From Acetobacteraceae bacterium (lineage in GTDB: Bacteria; Pseudomonadota; Alphaproteobacteria; Acetobacterales; Acetobacteraceae): a DNA stretch of 11,119 nt. The position numbers were made by a program, and so were the translations under genes. Below the pieces are notes generated by a model. That model did not search any database. It saw only the letters and a program-made list of their open reading frames with translations, and was not told the DNA's origin. The stretch spans positions 36,957-48,075 of the forward strand of contig DNXO01000156.1 in the NCBI GenBank assembly GCA_003506895.1, read 5' to 3'. This document shows positions 1 through 6,669 of this stretch, piece after piece (the first letter of the stretch is position 1; each line of letters opens with the position of its first letter).

Positions 1-245
1 TCGCCGCCCTGCGCCATGAAGCCGTCGATCACGCGATGGAACGGGGTGCCATCGTAGAAGCCCTCACGCGCCAGGGTCTTGATCTGGGCCACGGTCTTCG
101 GTGCGATGTCTGGAAGCAGCTCAATCACGACGCGGCCCTGCTTCAGGTCCATATACAAGGTGTTTTGCGGGTCCGTGGCCTGCGCGAAGGCCGGTGCCGC
201 CACCGCCAGCGCGGCGGTGGACGCGATCAAGGTACGACGGAGCAT
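1..245 (-). CDS. Exported cyclophilin-type peptidyl-prolyl cis-trans isomerase, 5' part only
   Basis: Catalyses cis-trans isomerisation of prolyl bonds, presumably in the periplasm. Eighty-one residues are visible from the ATG at 245; the rest lies beyond the left edge. Residues 1-21 form a signal peptide: basic MLRR, an alanine-rich core, and a likely cleavage after AFA at 19-21. The mature part begins a cyclophilin domain with the strand LYMDLKQGRVVIEL (30-43). The active-site stretch FHRVIDGFMAQGG (69-81) includes the catalytic Arg (R71, equivalent to Arg55 of human cyclophilin A) plus the conserved Phe and Gln. A GAGGAGAG-type ribosome binding site sits five bases upstream of the ATG. The gene follows the coaD stop by only 29 bases on the same strand, so co-transcription with gyrA-coaD is likely. 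Family assignment is sure; the C-terminus cannot be assessed. Confidence 0.93.
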   Translation of the reverse strand, partial: MLRRTLIASTAALAVAAPAFAQATDPQNTLYMDLKQGRVVIELLPDIAPKTVAQIKTLAREGFYDGTPFHRVIDGFMAQGG

Positions 246-274
246 GGATGCTCTCCTCAGCTAGAAACGGGGGT

Positions 275-796
275 TCAGCCCCGGATACGCTTCATCACGC
301 GATCCAGGGTAAGCGGCGGAACGAAAGAGGTGATGTCACCCCCCAGCATTGCAACTTCCTTGACCAGGCGAGACGCAATGAACTGATGCCTCTCGCTGGC
401 CATCAGGAACACCGTCTCGACGTCCGGTGCCATTCGGTAGTTCATGCCGGCCATCTGGAATTCGTAATCGAAATCGGACACCGCGCGAAGCCCGCGCACG
501 ATCATGCTGGCACCCAGCTTGCGGGCGAAGTCGATCAGCAGCGTGTCGAACGGCACGACCTCGATGACCATGCCGTTGCGGGTTGCGATTGACTCGATTT
601 CGGCTGTCACCAGTTCGACGCGCTCCTCCAGCGTGAACAGCGGGCCTTTGCCGGTGTTGATCGCCACCCCGACCACCAGCTTATCCAGCAACCGGGCCGC
701 TCGGGCGATAACGTCGAGGTGGCCGTTGGTGATCGGGTCGAACGTTCCGGGGTAAAGCCCGATCCGCCGAGGGTTCTGGGTCGCCGTGTCAGTCAT
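275..796 (-). CDS. coaD: Phosphopantetheine adenylyltransferase (PPAT)
   Basis: Transfers AMP from ATP to 4'-phosphopantetheine, giving dephospho-CoA, the penultimate step of coenzyme A synthesis in the cytoplasm. The 173-residue product is slightly longer than E. coli CoaD (159), mostly through a short extension at each end. The nucleotidyltransferase signature YPGTFDPITNGH lies at residues 15-26 and carries the TxGH motif. The highly conserved RGLRAVSDFDYE segment is at 101-112. The region equivalent to the C-terminal ISSS motif reads FIASRLVKEVA (139-149). The ATG at 796 is preceded by AGGAAGG with five to six bases of spacing. The gene starts 8 bases before the gyrA stop in a different frame, so its ribosome binding site lies inside the last gyrA codons and translational coupling is likely. 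The cyclophilin gene follows 29 bases after the stop. Confidence 0.97.
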   Translation of the reverse strand: MTDTATQNPRRIGLYPGTFDPITNGHLDVIARAARLLDKLVVGVAINTGKGPLFTLEERVELVTAEIESIATRNGMVIEVVPFDTLLIDFARKLGASMIVRGLRAVSDFDYEFQMAGMNYRMAPDVETVFLMASERHQFIASRLVKEVAMLGGDITSFVPPLTLDRVMKRIRG

Positions 797-3587
797 CGCT
801 TCCTTCCTCGGGGGGGGGCGTATCGCCGCTTTGATCGCTGCCTTCTGGCGGCGCGCCGTTATCTTCGGCTTCTTCTTCCAGTACCGTAAAGACGCTGGTG
901 ACGTGCTCGCCCTTGTCCACGCGGAACAAGGTGACGCCCATCGCCTGCCGCCCGGTCGAGCGCACCTGATCGACCGGCACCCGGATCAGGCGCCCTGCAT
1001 CGGTAACCATCATGATGTCGTCACCCTGGCGCACCGGGAAGGTCGCCGCCACGGTCTTGCCGTTGCGGGGCGCCAGCGTGATGTTGGCGATGCCCTGGCC
1101 GCCACGTCCGGTGACGCGGTACTCGTAAGCCGAAGTCTGCTTGCCGAAGCCCATATCAGTGACCGTCAGCAGCATTTCCTCTGCCACTTCCATGTCGCTG
1201 AACCGTTCGGGGGACAGCGTAACCTCGGGCACATACTCCTCGCCCTCGGGTTCGGCCGCCGCTTCGGCTTCCGTCTCGCCGTTGCCGCGCCGCTTGGCGT
1301 TGGCCAGCTTCAGATAGGCGATACGCTCTTCGGGAGTCGCGGCGACATGCCGCAACACGGACAGGCTGATGACCTCATCGCCGGTCTGCAGCTTGATGCC
1401 GCGCACGCCAGAGCTGTCACGGCCGGCGAATACCCGCACCTGGTCGTCCGACAACTGGAAGCGGATGCAGCGGCCCTTGCGAGTCGCCAGCAGCACGTCG
1501 TCGCCTTCGCGGCAGGTGGCAACGCCGACCAGATGGTCGCCTTCGTCCAGCTTCATCGCGATCAAGCCGGCGGCACGGACATTCTTGAAGTCCGACAACC
1601 GGTTGCGGCGCACGTTGCCCGAGGCCGTGGCAAACACGAGGTGCAGGCTCTCCCACAGGGTTTCGTCCTGCGGCAGCGGCAGCACCGTGGTAATCGTGTC
1701 CGACCCCAGTTCCGGCAGCAGATTGACCAGCGCGCGGCCCTTCGCCGTTGGGCCGGCCTCCGGCAGCTTCCAGACCTTGACCCGGAAAGCCTTGCCGCCG
1801 GACGAGAAGAACAGCACCCACTGGTGGGTGTGGCCGTTGAAGCTGCGGGTGACGATATCGTCGCCCCGCGTTCCGGCTCCGCTGCGTCCGCGTCCGCCGC
1901 GGTTCTGCGCGCGGAAAGTCTCCAGCGTGGTGCGCTTGATGAAGCCGTCGCGGGTGATGGTCACGACCATCTGGCCCGGTTCGATCAGGCTCTCATCGTC
2001 CTGGTCGCCCACGTAATCCGCGATGTCGGTCATCCGGGGCGAGGCAACTTCCTTGCGCGCCTCCGTCAGTTCCTCGGTCATCACCTCCATGCGGCGGGTG
2101 CGGGAGTCGAGGATTTCAAGCAGTTCGCGGATCTTGCCGGCGACTTCAGTCATTTCGGCCTGGATCTTCTCGCGTTCCAGACCGGTCAGGCGTTGCAGGC
2201 GCAGTTCCAGGATGCCGCGTGCCTGCTCTTCCGTCAGGCGCACCGTGCCCTCGGGCGAAATGACGTTGCCGGGTTCGTCGATCAGGGCCAGCAGCGCGCC
2301 GATATCCTCGGCCGGCCAGTCGCGGCCCATCAGGGCGACGCGCGCGGCGGCCGCGTCCGGGCTGGCGCGGATCAGCCTGATCACTTCGTCAATATTGGCG
2401 ACCGCGATGGCCAGGCCGACCAAATTATGCGCCCGGTCACGCGCCTTGCCGAGTTCGAATCGGGACCGGCGGAGGATGACTTCCTCGCGGAACCGGATGA
2501 AGCACATCAGGCACTCGCGCACACCCATCTGTTTCGGCTGGCCATCGTCCAGCGCCAGGATGTTGATGCCGAAGCTGGTCTGCAACTGGGTGAACCGGAA
2601 CAACTGGTTCAGCACCACTTCCGGGGTGGCGTCCCGCTTCAACTCCATCACGATGCGCATGCCGGAGCGGTCGCTCTCGTCGCGCATTTCGCCGATGCCC
2701 TCGATCTCCTTGGCGCGCACCAGTTCCGCGATCTTCTCGATCAGGGTCTTCTTGTTCACCTGATAGGGAATTTCAGTGACGATGATCGCGGTGCGATCCT
2801 TGCGGATCTCCTCGAATTCCGTCTTGGCGCGGATGATGATGCTCTCGCGACCCGTCTCGAACGCCTTACGGATCCCGGTGCGGCCGATGATGATGCCGCC
2901 GGTCGGGAAGTCCGGGCCAGGGACGATCTTCATCAGATCGTCCAGCGAAATATCCGGATCGGCGATCAGCGCCAGGGTGGCATCGATGATCTCGCCAGGG
3001 TTATGCGGCGGAATGTTCGTCGCCATGCCGACCGCGATGCCGTTGGCGCCGTTGATCAGCAGGTTGGGGAACTTCGCCGGCAGAACCAGCGGCTCTTTTT
3101 CCGACTCGTCGTAGTTCGGCTGGAAGTTGACGGTGTCCTTGTCGATGTCTTCCAGCAGCAGCGCCGACGCCTTCGCAAGCCGGACCTCGGTGTACCGCAT
3201 CGCCGCCGGGTTATCGCCATCGACCGACCCGAAATTGCCCTGACCATCGATCAGCGGCAGTCGCATGGAGAAGCTTTGCGCCATGCGCACCATGGCGTCG
3301 TAGATCGAGGAGTCGCCATGCGGGTGATATTTACCCATCACGTCGCCGACCACGCGGGCCGATTTGCGGTAGGCCTTGTCGGGTGTGTAACCGGCCTCGT
3401 GCATCCCGTACAGGATGCGCCGATGCACCGGTTTCAGCCCATCCCGGGCGTCCGGCAGCGCGCGCGACACGATCACGCTCATAGCGTAATCGAGGTAGGA
3501 GCGGCGCATCTCCTCTTCTAAAGTGACCGGCTGCATATCACCGTACGGGCCGGTCGGCTCCAGAGGCTGGTCAGGTGTGTCGCTCAA
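789..3587 (-). CDS. gyrA: DNA gyrase subunit A
   Basis: DNA-cleaving subunit of gyrase, the A2B2 type II topoisomerase that introduces negative supercoils. It has 932 residues against 875 in E. coli. The N-terminal breakage-reunion domain carries YLDYAMSVIVSRALPD (31-46) and the quinolone region KYHPHGDSSIYD (86-97). Catalytic Tyr132, in AAMRYTEVRL, corresponds to E. coli Tyr122. The quinolone positions equivalent to Ser83 and Asp87 are Ser93 and Asp97, the sensitive-type residues. The C-terminal beta-pinwheel has a GyrA box QNRGGRG (561-567) in place of the classical QRRGGKG. A charged Glu/Ala-rich insertion lies at about 765-800, and the tail 903-932 is acidic and Pro-rich. The start is a TTG at 3587: an in-frame TGA at 3591-3593 blocks anything further upstream, and the next ATG (codon 18) has no good ribosome binding site. 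The gene heads the gyrA-coaD-cyclophilin unit. Confidence 0.98.
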   Translation of the reverse strand: MSDTPDQPLEPTGPYGDMQPVTLEEEMRRSYLDYAMSVIVSRALPDARDGLKPVHRRILYGMHEAGYTPDKAYRKSARVVGDVMGKYHPHGDSSIYDAMVRMAQSFSMRLPLIDGQGNFGSVDGDNPAAMRYTEVRLAKASALLLEDIDKDTVNFQPNYDESEKEPLVLPAKFPNLLINGANGIAVGMATNIPPHNPGEIIDATLALIADPDISLDDLMKIVPGPDFPTGGIIIGRTGIRKAFETGRESIIIRAKTEFEEIRKDRTAIIVTEIPYQVNKKTLIEKIAELVRAKEIEGIGEMRDESDRSGMRIVMELKRDATPEVVLNQLFRFTQLQTSFGINILALDDGQPKQMGVRECLMCFIRFREEVILRRSRFELGKARDRAHNLVGLAIAVANIDEVIRLIRASPDAAAARVALMGRDWPAEDIGALLALIDEPGNVISPEGTVRLTEEQARGILELRLQRLTGLEREKIQAEMTEVAGKIRELLEILDSRTRRMEVMTEELTEARKEVASPRMTDIADYVGDQDDESLIEPGQMVVTITRDGFIKRTTLETFRAQNRGGRGRSGAGTRGDDIVTRSFNGHTHQWVLFFSSGGKAFRVKVWKLPEAGPTAKGRALVNLLPELGSDTITTVLPLPQDETLWESLHLVFATASGNVRRNRLSDFKNVRAAGLIAMKLDEGDHLVGVATCREGDDVLLATRKGRCIRFQLSDDQVRVFAGRDSSGVRGIKLQTGDEVISLSVLRHVAATPEERIAYLKLANAKRRGNGETEAEAAAEPEGEEYVPEVTLSPERFSDMEVAEEMLLTVTDMGFGKQTSAYEYRVTGRGGQGIANITLAPRNGKTVAATFPVRQGDDIMMVTDAGRLIRVPVDQVRSTGRQAMGVTLFRVDKGEHVTSVFTVLEEEAEDNGAPPEGSDQSGDTPPPEEGSDD
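802..808 (-). promoter_or_regulatory. coaD ribosome binding site inside the gyrA 3' end
   Basis: Read on the minus strand, AGGAAGG lies five to six bases before the coaD ATG at 796. It is encoded by the gyrA codons for Glu-Glu-Gly near the C-terminus. Ribosomes finishing gyrA therefore terminate within the coaD initiation region (gyrA TGA at 789-791, coaD ATG at 794-796), which is the usual arrangement for coupled re-initiation. Confidence 0.7.
810..818 (-). repeat. C9 homopolymer tract (G9 on the plus strand) in the gyrA 3' end
   Basis: Nine consecutive C on the coding strand encode three prolines of the acidic gyrA tail, 13 bases upstream of the coaD ATG. It is the longest single-base run I noticed in the window. 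Such tracts are prone to replication or transcriptional slippage, and also to sequencing error. Loss of one C would place gyrA in the coaD reading frame with no intervening stop. Gain of one C would terminate at the TGA overlapping the coaD ATG. Confidence 0.8.
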
Positions 3588-3783
3588 ATCTCACTCTGTC
3601 AGTTGCGTATGCCCGTCCGGCGAATAAGTCCCGCGGGCGCCTGTGAACGCCGCTAGATAGGCCGATTCCGCGTGCGTGGCGAGAGGGACTTTTTACCTTT
3701 GTCCCGGCAGGCGGCCAACTGCCCGCCTTGTGCCGATTGGCGCTGTCGATCAGGATCGCTGGCAAAGCATCTGGAGGAAGCCG
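3588..3783. other. Divergent intergenic region between gyrA and the plus-strand catabolic operon
   Basis: These 196 bases must hold the promoters for both gyrA (minus) and the isomerase-like gene (plus). I found no convincing pair of -35/-10 hexamers for either. A CTATCT on the minus strand resembles an alphaproteobacterial -10 but has no -35 at proper spacing. A 5-bp inverted repeat, GGGAC (3685-3689) with GTCCC (3701-3705), flanks an AT-rich core and is the only symmetrical element noticed. No gene is supported here, although an open frame extends upstream of the isomerase start to 3676. Confidence 0.6.
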
Positions 3784-4389
3784 ATGGCTCTGCATATCGA
3801 CTATTATGTCTCGTTGAATTCGCCCTGGACCCACCTCGGCGCCGCCAGGATCGAGGCGATGGCGATGGCCGCGAACGCCACCATGCGCATCTATCCGGTC
3901 GATTTCGGCGCAATCTTCGCCAAATCCGGCGGCCTGCCGCTGCCCCAGCGATCCCCGCAGCGTCAGCATTACCGCTTGCAGGAGCTGGCGCGCTGGCGCG
4001 ACCACCTGTCCATCCCGATCCAGATCCATCCGAAATTCTTTCCCTCCAGCGAGGCGTTGTCCGCCAGTTGCGTGATCGCGGTGCGGGAGACGATCGGCGA
4101 TCAGCCGGCGATCAAGCTGGCGCACCGGGTGCTGAAGGCGCTTTGGGAGCAGGACAGGAACCCCGCCGACACCGCGACCCTGGCCGGCCTGATCGCCGAT
4201 GTCGGTCTGGACGCGGACCATGTGCTGAAACTGGGCGCCGATCCGAAATGGGCCGAAATGCGAGTCGCCGATACCCAGGCCGCGCTGGCTCGTAACGTGT
4301 TCGGTGCACCCAGCTACGTGATCGGCGACGACATCTTCTGGGGTCAGGACCGGCTGGAATTCGTCCAGCGCCGCCTGGCGCGCGGCTGA
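3784..4389 (+). CDS. 2-hydroxychromene-2-carboxylate isomerase family protein (DsbA fold, kappa-GST-like)
   Basis: The 201-residue size is normal for this thioredoxin-fold family. Its archetype (NahD) isomerises 2-hydroxychromene-2-carboxylate to trans-o-hydroxybenzylidenepyruvate with glutathione in naphthalene degradation; many homologues have unknown substrates. The N-terminal strand and active-site turn DYYVSLNSPWTHLG (6-19) places a Ser (Ser13) where the family has its catalytic serine. Next comes a helical insertion with the family-typical LSIPIQIHPKFFP (75-87). The cis-Pro loop is FGAPSYV (173-179), and the C-terminus GQDRLEFVQRRL (187-198) matches the family's usual ending. The ATG at 3784 is chosen because GGAGGAAG lies just before it and homology begins there; an upstream in-frame ATG at 3676 gives an unrelated Arg-rich leader. 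The stop overlaps the next gene's ATG by one base (TGATG), so it leads the operon. The substrate is unknown. Confidence 0.85.
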   Translation: MALHIDYYVSLNSPWTHLGAARIEAMAMAANATMRIYPVDFGAIFAKSGGLPLPQRSPQRQHYRLQELARWRDHLSIPIQIHPKFFPSSEALSASCVIAVRETIGDQPAIKLAHRVLKALWEQDRNPADTATLAGLIADVGLDADHVLKLGADPKWAEMRVADTQAALARNVFGAPSYVIGDDIFWGQDRLEFVQRRLARG

Positions 4390-5435
4390 TGCGCGTCTAC
4401 ACGATCCTGCCGCAGCGGCACTGGCGTGAAGCCGGTCCCGCCGCGCGCACGGCCGAGGCAGCCGGTTTCGATGCGTTGATGACGGTCGAACTCGGGCACG
4501 ATCCGTTGGCGCCGCTGGCGTTCGCCGCGCTGGAAACGCAGCGCGTGGAGCTGACCCCATCCGTGGTTGTTGCGTTCCCGCGCAGCCCCACGATGTTGGC
4601 GCAACAGGCGTGGGACCTGCACGCGAACTCCAACGGCCGGTTCGTGCTCGGCCTCGGCAGCCAGGTGAAGGGCCATAACGAGCGGCGGTTCGGCATTCCC
4701 TGGACCGCCCCCGCGCCACGGATGCGCGACTACGTGATGGCGCTGCGGGCGGTGTGGAAGGCGTGGGAAACCCGCGGCCGGCTGAATTTCGACAGCCCGC
4801 ACTACAAGCTGACCCTGATGACGCCGGACTTCTCGCCCGAACCGACCGGCCTGCCGATGGTGCCCGTCACCGTCGCGGCGGTGGGCGAGGCAATGCTGCG
4901 CGTCGCCGGTCAGGTGGGCGACGGCGTGCGGCTGCATCCATTGTGTTCGCGTGCCTATCTGGAACAGGTTTGCATGCCGCAGATGATGGAGGGCATGCGC
5001 CGCAGTGGCCGCTCCCGGCTGAATTTCGACGTGCATGGCGGCGGCTTCATCTGCACCGGCCCCGACGAGGCCACCGTCGCCGCCGAAATGGAAAAGGCTC
5101 GGCGGCGCATCGGTTTCTACGGTTCCACACGCACCTACTTGCCGATCCTGGCGCTGCATGGCCTGGAAGACCTGGGCGCCAAGCTGCACCGCATGTCGGT
5201 CGAGGGGCAGTGGGACCGCATGGGCGCCGAAGTCTCCGACGACGCCGTGCGCGTTTTCGCCGCCTGCGGCACCTACGACGTGCTGGCGAAGGAAATCGAG
5301 GCGCGTTACGGCGGCGTGGCGGACTCGGTCGATCTGCATTTCCCGGCCGGCACGTCCGTTGGGGTCATGAAGGAACTGGTCAGCGACATTCAGCGCATCC
5401 CGCACACCTTCGCGGGGTTCAATACGAACTGGTAG
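4389..5435 (+). CDS. LLM-class flavin-dependent oxidoreductase (bacterial luciferase-like)
   Basis: TIM-barrel oxidoreductase of the luciferase-like superfamily, 348 residues. Superfamily hallmarks are AARTAEAAGFDALMTVELGHDPL (in two parts, 18-28 and 29-40), the AFPRSP stretch (62-67), GRFVLGLGSQV (83-93) and MRDYVMALRAVW (112-123), followed by a C-terminal half with PVTVAAVGEAMLRVAG (159-174). The overall pattern resembles the group annotated as F420-dependent, methylene-tetrahydromethanopterin-reductase-like proteins. Proteobacterial members may use FMN instead, and the cofactor cannot be read from the sequence. The ATG overlaps the preceding TGA by one base, showing translational coupling, and the stop is 10 bases from the next ATG. 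In this context it could be a monooxygenase or dehydrogenase acting on the same substrate as the acyl-CoA dehydrogenases. Family sure, reaction unknown. Confidence 0.9.
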   Translation: MRVYTILPQRHWREAGPAARTAEAAGFDALMTVELGHDPLAPLAFAALETQRVELTPSVVVAFPRSPTMLAQQAWDLHANSNGRFVLGLGSQVKGHNERRFGIPWTAPAPRMRDYVMALRAVWKAWETRGRLNFDSPHYKLTLMTPDFSPEPTGLPMVPVTVAAVGEAMLRVAGQVGDGVRLHPLCSRAYLEQVCMPQMMEGMRRSGRSRLNFDVHGGGFICTGPDEATVAAEMEKARRRIGFYGSTRTYLPILALHGLEDLGAKLHRMSVEGQWDRMGAEVSDDAVRVFAACGTYDVLAKEIEARYGGVADSVDLHFPAGTSVGVMKELVSDIQRIPHTFAGFNTNW

Positions 5436-5445
5436 GGGAACGATC

Positions 5446-6594
5446 ATGGCCACGCCAATGTTCCGTTTCGATCCCGTCGAACTGCCGCCCGAAGCGCTGA
5501 AAATGCGCGCCGAGGTCCGGGAATTCATCAAGGAGCATGAGCACCTGATGGGATTCTCCAAAAGCGAGTTCAATCGCGATTTCAGCCGAGCGATGGGGAA
5601 GCGCGGGTGGATTGGGATGACGTGGCCGAAACGGTATGGCGGGCAGGAGCGGACGGCGTTCGAACGGTTCGTGCTGATCGAGGAAATGCTGGCGGCCGGC
5701 GCGCCGCTGTCGGCGCACTATACCGGCGACCGGCAAAGCGGCCCCAATATCCTGCGTTTCGGCACCGAGGAGCAGAAGATGTTCTTCTGCCCGCAGATCG
5801 CCGCCGGAGACTTGTCGTTCTGTATCGGCATGAGCGAGCCCAACTCCGGCTCCGACGTCGCGGGCACCCGGACGCGGGCGGTGAAGGTCGATGGCGGCTA
5901 CAGGATCAACGGCAGCAAGCTGTGGACATCCAACGCGCATCGCGCCGACTACTGCATCCTGTTCTGCAAGATGGCGAGTGACGGGAAGGAAGAAACCGAT
6001 CGCCACGCCGGGGCGACGCAGTTTCTGCTGGACCTGAAAACGCCGGGTGTCGAAATTCGGCCAGTGCTGAACCTGCTGGGGGAACATCACTTCAACGAAA
6101 TATTCCTGACCGACGTGTTCGTTCCCGATAACCGGCTGCTGGGGAAAGAAGGCAACGGCTGGAACCAGTTGACCAGTGAGTTGTCGTTCGAGCGCAGCGC
6201 GCCCGACCGGTTCCTGGTGCTGTTCCAGATGCTGCGGGAAATGGTGCGCATGGCTGGTCCGACACCGGACAAGGCGACGGCCGCCGCGCTGGGTAAGCTG
6301 ATCGCGCAGTTGGCGACGTTGCGCAGCATGTCTTTGTCGATCGCTGGCATGCTACAGGATGGATACGATCCTAATAACGAATCCGCTGTCGTGAAAGACC
6401 TGGGCACGCGCTACGAGCAGGACATTCCTGTTGTCGCGCGCCAGTTGTTTCCGACCGAGCCTGAACTGGAAGCGATCGATACCTACGTCTCGATGATCGC
6501 GCGCAGCACGATGAACGCACCGCGCTTTTCCATCCAGGGCGGCACGCGGGAAATCCTGCGCGGGATCATCGCTCGTGGTCTTGGGCTGCGGTAA
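5446..6594 (+). CDS. Acyl-CoA dehydrogenase, putative catalytic subunit of a heteromer
   Basis: FAD-dependent alpha,beta-dehydrogenation of an acyl-CoA; 382 residues, normal for the family. Visible elements are WPKRYGG (60-66), the acyl-CoA dehydrogenase signature GMSEPNSGSDVAG (128-140), the strand LWTSNAHRADYCILF (159-173), the domain boundary VFVPDNRLLGKEGNGW (224-239) and the C-terminal IQGGTREILRGIIARGLG (363-380). Where medium-chain enzymes have the catalytic YEGT, this protein reads QGGT, so the usual C-terminal Glu is absent. Instead LSFER (246-250) supplies Glu249 at the helix-G position used by isovaleryl-CoA dehydrogenase (Glu254) and by the FadE26-type steroid subunits. The usual Arg-x-QFG segment is missing from the C-terminal half. 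Start: AGGGGAACG lies just upstream of ATG 5446, 10 bases after the oxidoreductase stop. Inference: active subunit partnered by the product of 6670-7767. Confidence 0.92.
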   Translation: MATPMFRFDPVELPPEALKMRAEVREFIKEHEHLMGFSKSEFNRDFSRAMGKRGWIGMTWPKRYGGQERTAFERFVLIEEMLAAGAPLSAHYTGDRQSGPNILRFGTEEQKMFFCPQIAAGDLSFCIGMSEPNSGSDVAGTRTRAVKVDGGYRINGSKLWTSNAHRADYCILFCKMASDGKEETDRHAGATQFLLDLKTPGVEIRPVLNLLGEHHFNEIFLTDVFVPDNRLLGKEGNGWNQLTSELSFERSAPDRFLVLFQMLREMVRMAGPTPDKATAAALGKLIAQLATLRSMSLSIAGMLQDGYDPNNESAVVKDLGTRYEQDIPVVARQLFPTEPELEAIDTYVSMIARSTMNAPRFSIQGGTREILRGIIARGLGLR

Positions 6595-6642
6595 AGCGTG
6601 ATCGTCGGAGGTGGGATCACCGGAGACGTGAATCACGCTTTA
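6592..6642 (+). repeat. Intra-operon nested hairpin between the two dehydrogenase genes
   Basis: A perfect 11-bp inverted repeat, TAAAGCGTGAT (6592-6602) with ATCACGCTTTA (6632-6642), starts exactly at the stop codon of the first dehydrogenase gene. Inside it CGTC (6603-6606) pairs with GACG (6625-6628), and GGTG (6610-6613) pairs with CACC (6618-6621) around a GGAT loop. Together these form one long nested stem of 19 pairs in 51 bases. No U-run follows on the plus strand (TTTAAGAC), so it is not a standard intrinsic terminator. It could attenuate transcription, protect or process the mRNA, or bind a dimeric regulator. Confidence 0.7.
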
Positions 6643-6669
6643 AGACAAACCGACCAGGGGAACGCCATC

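Noticed and set aside
786..3521. 911-codon open frame on the plus strand opposite gyrA
   Set aside because: It is in exact antisense register with gyrA and stays open only because gyrA avoids TTA, CTA and TCA. The translation is low-complexity His/Arg/Asp/Gln-rich and resembles no family.
3685..3705. GGGAC/GTCCC inverted repeat as a terminator
   Set aside because: The stem is only 5 bp, the T-run lies in the loop and not after the stem, and both flanking genes point away from it.
3676..3783. 36-residue N-terminal extension of the isomerase-like protein
   Set aside because: Family similarity begins at the ATG at 3784, which has a strong GGAGGAAG site. The extension is Arg/Pro-rich and unlike a signal peptide.
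4778..5030. 16-base direct repeat CCGGCTGAATTTCGAC at 4778-4793 and 5015-5030 within the LLM gene
   Set aside because: Both copies encode RLNFD in frame using preferred codons. There is no surrounding similarity, so coincidence is the simplest explanation.
3571..5573. Long minus-strand open frames opposite the isomerase-like and LLM genes
   Set aside because: They are antisense shadows of well-supported conserved proteins, with Arg/His-rich translations and no recognisable domain.
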